Assembly (NCBI GenBank): GCA_032353305.1
Contig: JAUCNG010015566.1
Span: 3,589-15,110, forward strand
Direction of reading: 5' to 3'
Length of the DNA: 11,522 bases
Source: Cephalothrix spiralis
Taxonomy: Eukaryota; Nemertea; Palaeonemertea; Archinemertea; Cephalotrichidae
Shown here: positions 1-8,100 of the stretch, one piece after another
Position numbering within the stretch: the first letter of the stretch is position 1
How the letters are laid out: each line of letters opens with the position of its first letter
Program-made: the position numbers and the translations under genes
The notes under the pieces: model-generated
Told to the model about the DNA's origin: nothing
Databases searched by the model: none
The model's input: only the letters and a program-made list of their open reading frames with translations

Positions 1-91
1 TAATTCACTCATGTATCATTTGTTAAAGTTTATTTCATTTTAAGTACATTATGTGATTTAAGTCCTTAATTTATTTTGATGTATTTTTCAG

Positions 92-1450
92 AATGGAGAA
101 TTTGTTTTAGACAACCCTGCATTAATCACATCGAAAGGATTTCAAGTCGAACCGCAAAGAGGGATGATAGAAGCAGGAGCCAAAAAACCTATTGTATTTA
201 CATGGTCACCGCCCCCGGACCACGACGTAAGTTTTAAAATAATGAGTGGCTCCTACTTTGACTGACAAGGGGCAGTACTGTGGTAGCGCGCTGGTCTTCA
301 ATTCTGGAGGCACCAGAGGCGTATTTATTCCGAGTTAGTAAATACTTTTAGATTCCCCACGATAAATATTCACCCCGGCCCTATGAATCGATGTGATTGA
401 TCACTATTTTTGCATAAAAACACAATCACGAAATAGATTTTGATTTACCAACTAAGTTAAGTTGGCTACTCATTGATGATAATTTTTTTTCAATATTTCA
501 AAAATTATCCACTCACATTGCATTGATCTACGTCATGTCGCTAACTACAAATTTTGATTATTGATGTAGGCTAAACTCTCGTAAATCCGCGGCCATTTTG
601 TTGTCAATCCTGCTCGAAATCGAAAACAATCGGCTTCGATCGCGCAGAATAAAAATCTGAGGCCCGTCAGATCACTTCATTAGGATCAAGCGCTTACGTT
701 GTAGCAAACATGATTTTGGAAAGTAACCAATGACGTTTGGCGCGTTAAGTTGCCCCAAGCAAAGCTCTAATCAAACTGCGTTAACTCTATTCCTGAAGGG
801 GTCGATTCGGCCCCTAAGCTTTTCAAAAATGGCTTTTTTGGTCCTTCAAAATGGTTTCATTGCCGACCTGATAAAAAAACATGGGTGCAGAACACTGCAG
901 ATGCCCGGGGCTGGAGCTGTAGGGTCTTAAAATGTTGACCAATATTTTTGGACAAAAAAAAAAGCTCAATTGCGCAAATGCGTTTTATATCAATTCTGAT
1001 GTATATCTTCGTATTTTAGACCTAATTTGGATAAAATATTTTTAAATATTGAATTTTGACAAAATTAGAATTTACGTCGATACGCTTTTTTCCAAAAAAT
1101 ATTTTTTTACCATTGGATTTTAAGGATTTTCTAGAGTGATTGTAATTTAGTTTTTAATGCTACTTTAGTTCAATAAGAATAATAGGACTTTGGCAGTGCA
1201 CCCCTTCCGGCGTCATTTACCCCGGGGTCCAATTTTACCTCAAGTCATGATATGTGGCATTTTCTGAGTCCCTTTAATAAGCGACTAGGCCGCTCTACTA
1301 AAAAGGCAGATCAACCAACAATTTAAAACTTGGTTTTTATTATTTCAGACCTCAAAAGCTATGGAAACAAGCATAATTTGCACAGTAAAAGGAGATATTA
1401 CAGAACAATACAATATTTTATTACGTGGTTTATGCGTTTCGGAGCCTTAG
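92..1450 (+). CDS. C-terminal two exons of an ASH/hydin-like, probably ciliary protein (5' partial)
   Basis: Two exons are visible. Exon 92-226 follows a pyrimidine-rich acceptor (gtatttttcag) and ends at a strong donor (GTAAGT at 227). It reads in phase 0 for 45 codons without a stop. Exon 1349-1450 follows ttatttcag, continues in phase 0 for 33 codons and ends in TAG. The joined peptide has the look of a beta-sandwich repeat: GFQVEPQRGMIEAGA, then IVFTWSPPPDHD, then across the splice KGDITEQYNILLRG. The pattern 'F.V.P..G.I..G....I.F.W.PP' followed by a GD..E.Y.I.L.G strand is typical of ASH/hydin/MSP-like domains in axonemal CFAP proteins. A CFAP74-type protein is my best guess from memory of the family, but I cannot assign an orthologue. 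The gene starts upstream of the window. The exon calls rest on splice consensus, open phase and domain-like sequence. Confidence 0.68.
227..1348 (+). other. Phase-0 intron of the upstream gene
   Basis: The 1122-base intron begins GTAAGT and ends TTATTTCAG. It has stops in all frames and is mostly AT-rich. A GC-richer middle part (roughly 580-930) differs in composition from its surroundings and may be an old transposon remnant. It includes a small hairpin at 797-815 (AGGGG...CCCCT with an inner CG/CG pair). The short open frame at 730-930 inside it has no recognisable domain, and I do not treat it as a gene. Confidence 0.65.
268..345 (+). repeat. Possible tRNA-derived (SINE-like) remnant inside the intron
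   Basis: The stretch around GTGGTAGCGCGCTGGTC resembles a tRNA D-arm followed by the start of an anticodon stem. CTGGT near 291 can pair with ACCAG near 312. No convincing B box or acceptor stem follows, so this is at most a decayed tRNA-like head and not a functional tRNA. It is unrelated in sequence to the tRNA-like element at 2505-2571. Confidence 0.25.
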
Positions 1451-2350
1451 CATTTCGTTTAAATATTATACATTTACATTATCTGATATCTACATAAAAT
1501 GATATTTGAGGTCATTTGAACAAATTATTTTAAAATATTTACAAAAATATTTCTGTTATTGTTAATATACACTATTTATAAGGTCCTATAATATTTTTGA
1601 TTGTTTTACTTGGTAGTTCGATTTTGAAACTGCACGAGTTCCGCAACGAGCACTTTAGCCCGAGTTATGGAACGAGTTTTAAAGTCAAACTCCCTTTGTA
1701 AAACAAGCAATGAACACTTTATTACCCGACAATTGTTCAAATATTTAAATTTTTTTACTTATAAAATTTGGTTCTTTGACGGACTATTTTTATTGTTGGC
1801 GTATTGATACCTTATAATCTCGATTCTCGTGTTTTAGTTTGCATAACAATACAACGAAACTCTAAAACAGCCATTCAAGTCGGGTAATAAGATTTTTTAT
1901 GTCCGTCCAAGTTATCAATATACCTAAATTTTTACAATTTACAAATCAAACTAGTCAAAAATCCGTCCTATCTTTTTGTAACAGATTTGTGATAAACTTA
2001 TTGAATATATTTATTTTTCACTACCCATATATTATATTCTTAGCTTCATTATTTGGTCTTTATTTCGGTGCTGAGTGGCTCGGTCTAGGTGAATGATAAA
2101 TTCAGAGTAGTCTCCTTCAATTACTCGTAATGTGCGCTCGTTCTGATACTCATCTCGTGTAGCTACAAATGTGTGTTTTTATTGATAAGTTAATAGATCC
2201 GTTCGGGTGTGTGAAAAAACAAATTTATTTTCGGCTTACAAAAAACTTTCAGTTAAAATTAAAAATTAAAAATTAGATAATTTCAAAAATATTAGGCAAA
2301 TCTAAATTTAAAAAAATTCAAAATTCGTAATAGCTCTTTTTTATACGAGT
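1451..2350. other. AT-rich 3' flank and intergenic sequence, no gene seen
   Basis: This stretch follows the stop codon of the upstream gene. I see no canonical AATAAA or ATTAAA in the first 200 bases after the stop, so the polyadenylation site is undefined. Short open frames here (for example 1899-2096) have no domain-like content. The only structure I can support is the 12-bp inverted repeat at 1719-1730 and 1879-1890. A possible outer continuation of the element at 2351 begins near 2228: the motif GGCTTACAAAAAA there recurs inverted near 4840. Confidence 0.5.
1719..1890. repeat. Small element with perfect 12-bp terminal inverted repeats
   Basis: TTATTACCCGAC at 1719-1730 is the exact reverse complement of GTCGGGTAATAA at 1879-1890, bounding 172 bases. 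The arms diverge immediately inside this core. No clear target-site duplication flanks the pair. It could be a short non-autonomous transposon or a chance inverted repeat in AT-rich DNA. Confidence 0.3.
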
Positions 2351-2599
2351 TTGTCGATTTACAGTGATTGGTCTATGATTAGACTATCGAATAAAATAGG
2401 GCTTTGTCGTTTTACAGAGATAGTCTAATAAAAGATCATTTATATCAATAATGTCTGCATTCAATCGTTTGTCATTCAAATACAACCGTAGTGCAACTAA
2501 TTAGTGTGAGGCATAAGCTCAGTTGGGAGAGCTTCAGTCTGTACATCTGAAGTTCGGGTGTTCCATCCCCATCAAAATCGGAAATCATTTTTCTTTTTT
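2351..2599 (+). repeat. tRNA-derived dispersed repeat, copy 1 (plus orientation)
   Basis: This block is repeated in reverse orientation at 4560-4800. Shared landmarks in order are TAGACTATCGAATAA, AGGGCTTTGTCGTTT, AGATCATT, CATTCAAATACAACCGTAG and a tRNA-like segment near the 3' end. The 5' part holds an imperfect tandem duplication of about 53 bases (TTGTCG[a/t]TTTACAG at 2351 and 2404). Unlike most SINEs, the tRNA-like part lies at the 3' side of the conserved block, preceded by about 150 bases of shared non-tRNA sequence. A T-run follows at 2588-2599. The homology to copy 2 is clear by eye. Classification as a SINE is an inference. Confidence 0.6.
2505..2571 (+). promoter_or_regulatory. 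tRNA-like segment with Pol III A-box and degenerate B-box
   Basis: TAAGCTCAGTTGG at 2514-2526 matches the A-box/D-arm of a tRNA, with GCTC/GAGC able to pair. The next segment can form an anticodon-like stem (CTTCAG...CTGAAG). GGTGTTCCATCCCC at 2557-2570 occupies the B-box/T-arm position but has TTCC where a functional box has TTCG. No convincing acceptor stem can be drawn. The T-runs at 2588-2592 and 2594-2599 could act as Pol III terminators. I read this as a decayed tRNA-derived promoter, not a working tRNA gene. Confidence 0.45.
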
Positions 2600-3263
2600 C
2601 TTCTTCAAATAATTAGGTTAGAAATGGTTGAATACACCTCTTGAGTCTTTAAAATAGACCTCAATAATATATTTATTGCCTCGATCTAAAATAGTAAATC
2701 CTGCACCTCTCTCTAAATCTATGGACTTATGATTAAATTTTTTTAAAGCCGAATTTTATTTTAAATAAAAATTTCTTGATTATTTTATTTTTCGAAAGAT
2801 TTCATCGGTAGGATCCGTAAACCAATGAAATTAAAATTCCGTCTCGTAATGGACAAAAAAAAATTGTGTTTGCATTAGTCATGACATTCTTATTGGTATT
2901 CTTGTCGGAGATTATACCTTTTTATGTATTATCGTGTATTCCTAAAACATATCTCTTGTTTTTTGCAATTTTGGATCATAACGGTTGGTTTGTTAGTAAT
3001 TCTGTCATAAGGTGCCATTACAATTACAGGTTATGGCTGCATAAAGCGGAAACCAATTTTCCGAAGTTATATTTGTGAAAACAATATTGTTTTGACGTCT
3101 CGGTAGGATTGAACCAGAAAAAAACATTATATTATCATTATGAGATAAACTACGTCGAAATGAGATTTTTTTGTTGAAAATTATTGAAAAACAATAACAT
3201 GAACGATGATCGCAATTTCCCTTGATTTCTCCGAAAGAAATTCCTTTGAAGATCCGATTGCTA
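2600..3263. other. AT-rich spacer without recognisable gene
   Basis: This is non-coding sequence between the tRNA-derived repeat and the foldback element. The open frame at 2866-3078 starts at a TTG codon, carries no domain signature and is not supported as a gene. I see no RNA gene, tandem array or clear transposon end here. Confidence 0.5.
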
Positions 3264-3726
3264 TATGGAACTTTTAGCGTCCAACCCTCAGACCCCAGTT
3301 TTCGGCCCCCGCGAAAATCTCGGAAGTGCGGGCCTAAACCCCATCAACCCTTGGAAAGCTTGTGGATATTCTAGGTTCAAGTTTGCATTTTCATAAGGGT
3401 CGGGCTAACTTTGGGCATCAGGAGCCTTTGCATTTTTTCTTCATAAAGGTTCCCAAAAAGGGTCGAGCCCGATATTTTCTGATCTGCATGGTCAAATACA
3501 ATAATCAGATAACATTTTCGATTGGGTTTTGACCAATTTTGGGGTTCCAGGGCAAATATAGATTTTTTCGAAAAATTATATTGGCCCCAACGCACACCCG
3601 ACCTATTCGAAAATATAAACTTGAACCTAAAAAAAAACTTGAAAAAAAATAAGGGTTGATGGGGTCTGGGATTTTTGCGGGGGACCAAAAACTGGGTTCT
3701 GAAGGTTGGACGCCAAAATTTCCATA
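3264..3726. mobile_element. Foldback MITE-like element, complete copy, TA-flanked
   Basis: The two ends are long imperfect inverted repeats. The left end begins TATGGAACTTTTAGCGTCC, and the right end read in reverse begins TATGGAAATTTTGGCGTCC. The match continues through CCAGTTTTCGG, CCCCATCAACCCTT and AGGTTCAAGTTT for about 150 bases per arm, with indels. The outermost TA on both sides fits the TA target duplication of Tc1/mariner-type elements. No transposase is encoded, and the reverse-strand open frames across it (3377-3688 and 3505-3750) arise from the arms. A second copy lies at 3969-4306 in the same orientation. The superfamily assignment is tentative. Confidence 0.65.
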
Positions 3727-3968
3727 AACATTTGTATAAAGATACGTCAACGATTGTATATATTTAGATTAAATGAGCGCCGAAGGCGTGACGCGAATAT
3801 TTTAGAGCATTTAGTTTTTGATTTTACGGAAACTGACTTGGCCGGGAATTGTTCATTTTGCTGTTAGAAAAATAGAGCCTTTATAGAATATACTGTGTCC
3901 GGATCGAGACACCTTTAGCCTAAAGGCTTAGGTTGAATCCATTGTAATTATTATAAAGTAACACAGGT
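3727..3968. other. Spacer between the two foldback copies
   Basis: About 240 bases with no coding potential. It contains GCGCCGAAGGCGTGACGCG near 3778-3796, a GC-rich imperfect palindrome in otherwise AT-rich DNA, and TTTAGCCTAAAGGC near 3914, a short stem. I assign no function to either. Confidence 0.4.
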
Positions 3969-4306
3969 TATGGAATTTTTGGCGTCCAAGTCCAACCTTC
4001 AAAACCAAGTTTTCGGCCTCCCCCATCGAAAATCTCAGAAGTGCGATCAATCCTTATATTTTTGGAAAGCTTGTGGAAATTCTAGGTTCAAGTTTATATT
4101 TTCGAAAGGGTTGGACTCATTGTGTGGTCTCAGGGGCCAAAATTCCTAAAATGGATCGAACCCGATATTTTCATATCCACATGGTCCAATACAATAATAA
4201 AGGTACCATTTTCGGTTTGACCAATTTTAGGGGCCCAGTGCCAATACAGATTTGTTTCGAAAAATTATAATGGCTCCTGAGGCCCTAAAGCGGGTCCGAC
4301 TCTTTT
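3969..4306. mobile_element. Second copy of the foldback element, truncated on the right
   Basis: This copy starts at TATGGAATTTTTGGCGTCC and runs parallel to 3264-3600. It shares TTTTCGGCC, GGAAAGCTTGTGGA, TTCTAGGTTCAAGTTT, CCCGATATTTTC, CATGGTC.AATACAATAAT and TTTGACCAATTTT. Homology fades after TTCGAAAAATTATAATGG near 4272 and stops by about 4306, so the right terminal arm is missing or too diverged to see. The open frame at 4073-4270 lies inside it and has no independent support. Confidence 0.6.
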
Positions 4307-4559
4307 TGCCCGATGGTCGAGGTCCAAATGTATGATGTCCCTCAAAGCACCGTTCCTGGGCTGTAGAATTTTTTCTTAAATCTACTTAACGATGCCGCCG
4401 CATTGTCGAAGAACAAAGTATATTGCAAAAATTCATACTTGGCCTCTCCCTGTCCGGTTAAATTCCTACTAAAAGTTGGTCAGAAATGCAAAATACTAAA
4501 TCTGGTCTAGGTTCTTTTTTGCTGACACATAATACGTGTCGCTGGAAGCAAAAGAGTGA

Positions 4560-4800
4560 AGGTGACTAGGTGATCGAACACCCCAAGTCCCGAACTTTAT
4601 ATCTACAGACGCTCTCCCAACTGAGCTATTTGCCTCACGCTAATTCATTGGGCTACGGTTGTATTTGAATGAAAACGAATGAATGCGGACTTCCATCTAT
4701 TCATATGGTATTAATGATCTATTATTATACTACGGTACAGATCTATTATAAGACTACGGTATTTGTTAAACGACAAAGCCCTATCTTATTCGATAGTCTA
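4560..4800 (-). repeat. tRNA-derived dispersed repeat, copy 2 (minus orientation)
   Basis: Read on the minus strand this block matches 2380-2575: TAGACTATCGAATAA, AGGGCTTTGTCGTTT, CATTCAAATACAACCGTAG, GTGAGGC, and TAGCTCAGTTGGGAGAGC (A-box at about 4611-4628). The B-box here reads TGTTCGATCACC (about 4566-4577) and is closer to consensus than in copy 1. Relative to copy 1 it has an internal insertion before the B-box. It also has a short tandem duplication of about 24 bases around CCGTAGT.TTATAATAGATC (about 4720-4767). The two copies are therefore diverged and not a recent perfect inverted duplication. Confidence 0.6.
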
Positions 4801-5144
4801 TATTATACACCAAAGTTTTGACATAATTCATTTTTTGTAAGCCAAAAACCTACTCTCTTTCATGGTTCATACATTCATGACCCCGTGTAGTATTTACTAT
4901 GTTTTTTATCGTGACTTGAAATACAAAACATGAATATGGTTTTGCTTTAGAAAACCTTTTCATCAAAAATACAATTAATTATATCTTATGAATACTGAAA
5001 GTTCGAGCTCATCACGTGGTTTGTGACACAAAATAACCGTCATGTCGACATGAATGTAGAAAATATAAACAAAATGAACGGATTCCAATAATACACTGAT
5101 AAATATTTTCTTTACTTATTTTGGAAGGATTTAAATTTTTAAAT
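4801..5144 (+). promoter_or_regulatory. Upstream region of the ankyrin-kinase gene with candidate promoter signals
   Basis: The region is non-coding, with an in-frame TAA at 5100-5102 ahead of the start codon. Visible elements are an E-box CACGTG at 5013-5018, a perfect 12-bp palindrome CATGTCGACATG at 5041-5052 and a TATAAA at 5064-5069. The pyrimidine-rich run ending TTTTGGAAG at 5126 could be a splice acceptor for an upstream non-coding exon. None of these is confirmed as functional; such short motifs occur by chance. Confidence 0.3.
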
Positions 5145-8100
5145 ATGGCTACATCAAATGTATTTGACATAGGCCCTGCATTGTTTGGTGCTTTGCTTAT
5201 GCTTAGTATGATGAAAGAAAAAAAGAGGGAGTTTTTGTTCAAAGTAGTTATAGATGGATACAATGATATTGTTAAGTATCTTGTTGAATCTGATCAAGAT
5301 GTCAATATCATTGATATGAATGGATATACGCCATTGATGCTTGCTACAAGTCAAGGTAATTTAGATATGGTTATATTACTCATTGCAAACAATGCAGATG
5401 TAAATTATGAAGACGATGAATTTGGTACAGCGCTATTCTTAGCGGCGAGAAATGGGTACATTGAGTGCATGAAATGCCTTATTCAAAACAATGCAGATGT
5501 TAATCATTGTGATAAGAATGGTAGGACAGCACTGCTTTCTGCGGCTCAAGAAGGCCATTTAGATTGTGTAAAATATCTTATTAAAAACAATGCAAATGTG
5601 AACCATTCTAACAATAATGGTTCGGCTCCACTGTTCATTGCTGCTAATTGTGGTAATTTAGACTGTGTTAAAATACTTATTCAGAACAATGCAAATGTGA
5701 ATCATTCTGGCAATGATGGTTGTACTGCACTATTTATTGCGGCTCAGAATGGTCATTTAGGCTTAGTGAAATACCTTATTAATAACAATGCTAATGTGAG
5801 TCATTCTAAAAATAATGGCTCGACTGCACTATTCGTTGCGGCTCAGAATGGTCATTTAGACTGTGTTACAAGCCTTATTAAAACCAATGCAAATGTGAAC
5901 CATGCTAATAATGATGGTCGGACTGCACTGTTAGTTGCTACTCAGAATGGCTATTTAGACTGTGTAGAATATCTTATTCAAAACAATGCAAATGTGAACC
6001 ATTTTAAAAATAATGGCTCGACTCCACTGTTCATTGCGGCTAATTATGGTTATTTAGATTGTGTTGAATATCTTATTCAAAACAATGCAAATGTGAACTA
6101 TGCTAGATGTAACAATGATGGTTGCAATGCACTAATCTTTGCGGCTCAGAATGGTAATTTGGATTGTGTTAAAATACTTATTCAGAACAATGCAAATGTG
6201 AATCATTCTAGCAATGATGGTTGTACTGCACTGTTCATTGCGGCTCAGAACGGTCATTTAGACTGTGTAAACTGCCTAATAAGTAACAATGCAATTGTAA
6301 GTCATTCTAAAAATAATGGCTCTACTGCACTATTCGTTGCGACTCAGAATGGTCATTTAGACTGTGTTATAAGCCTCATTAAAGCCAATGATGCAAATGT
6401 GAACCATGCTAACAATGATGGTCGGACTGCACTATTTGTTGCTGCTCAGAATGGCCATTTAGACTGTTTAGAATATCTTACTCGAAAAAATGCAAATGTA
6501 AACCATTCTAATAATAATGGTTCGACTTCACTGTTCATTGCGGCTCAGAATGGTCATTTAGATTGTGTCAAAAGTCTTATTCAAAGCAATGCAAAGGTGA
6601 ATCTTTCTAACAATGATGGTTGGACTGCACTGTTTCTAGCAGATGATAATTGTAAATTAGAATGTATGAAATACCTTATTCAAAACAATGCAGATGTTAA
6701 TCATGCTGATAAGAATGGTAGGACAGCACTGCTTTCAGCGGCCCAAAAAGGCCATTTAGCCTGTATCAAATATCTTATTCAGAGCAATGCAACTGTGAAC
6801 CATTCTAACAATGATGGTTGGACTGCACTGTCCATTGTTGTCCATAATGGTCATAGGGACTGCTTGGGATATCTTATTCAAAACAATGCAAATGTGAAAC
6901 ATTTACACAATGATGGATCAACTGCACTGTTCATTGCGGCGCATCGTGGTGATTTTGACTGTGTCAAAAGCCTTATACAAAGTAATGCAAATGTGAATCA
7001 TTCTAACAATGATGGTTGGACTGCACTGTTTATTGCGGCTCGTAATGGTCATTTACATTGTGTAGAACATCTGATTCAAAACAGTGCAAATGTGAACCAT
7101 CATAATAATAATGGTTCGACTGCCCTGTACATTGCGGCTCAGAATGGTTATTTAGACTGTATTAAAAGCCTTATTGAAAGCAATGCAAATGTGAACTATT
7201 CGAACAATGATGGTTGTACTGCATTGCTTTCTGCAGCTCATTACTGTAATTTAGAATGTATGAAATGCCTTATTCAAAACAGAGCAGATGTTAATCATTC
7301 TGATAGGAAAGGAAGGACAGCATTGATTTTAGTGGCGCAAGAAGGCCATTTAGACTGCGTAAAATATCTTATTCAAATCAATGCAAATGTGAACCATTCT
7401 AACAATGATGGCTGGACTCCACTGTCCATGGCGGTCCAGAGTGGTCATTTGGACTGTGTGGGATATCTTATTCAAAACAATGCAAATGTTAACCTTTTTA
7501 ACCATAATGGTTCGACTCCACTGTTCATTGCGGCTAATTATGGCCATTTAGATTGTGTAAAATATCTTATTCAAAACAATGCAAATGTGAACTATTCTAG
7601 ATATAACAATGATGGTTGCAATGCATTAATTCGTGCGGCTCATTACGGTCATTTAGCCTGTGTTAAAATACTTCTCCAAAACAATGCAAATGTGAATCAT
7701 TCTTGCAATGATGGTTCTACTGCACTGTACATTGCAGCGCAGAATGGTCATTTAGACTGTATAAGCTGCCTTATTAATACCAATGCAAATGTTAATCATT
7801 CTTGCAATGATGGCCGTACTGCACTGTTCATTGCGGCTCAGAAAGGTAATTTAGACTGTGTTACCAGTCTTATTAAAGCCAATGCAAATGTGAATCATTC
7901 TGACAATGATGGTTGTAGTGCACTGTTCATTGCGGCTGTTGAAGGCCATTTTGCCTGCGTAGAATATCTCATTCAAAACAATGCAAATGTGAATGCCTAC
8001 TATGATGGTTGGACTGCACTAATTTTTTCGGCTCAGTATGGTAATTTAGACTGTGTTAAGATACTTATTCAAAACAATGCAAATGTGAATCATGCTTGCA

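Noticed and set aside
730-930. A 66-codon open frame in the intron
   Set aside because: It is inside a well-delimited intron, without domain-like content or splice signals joining it to the flanking exons.
2505-2571. A functional tRNA gene
   Set aside because: The acceptor stem does not pair, the T-loop lacks the TTCG core, and a diverged inverted copy exists, so it is a repeat-derived relic.
2866-3078. A 70-codon open frame with hydrophobic residues, possible small membrane protein
   Set aside because: It starts at TTG, lies in AT-rich spacer where hydrophobic codons are expected, and has no promoter or homology clue.
3377-3750. Two overlapping reverse-strand open frames
   Set aside because: They lie in the inverted arms of the foldback element, have no domain signature, and their shared sequence follows from the repeat structure.
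5121-5144. Start of the giant gene at 5121
   Set aside because: The codon there is TTG, which is not a plausible nuclear start. The first in-frame ATG is at 5145 with a good Kozak context.
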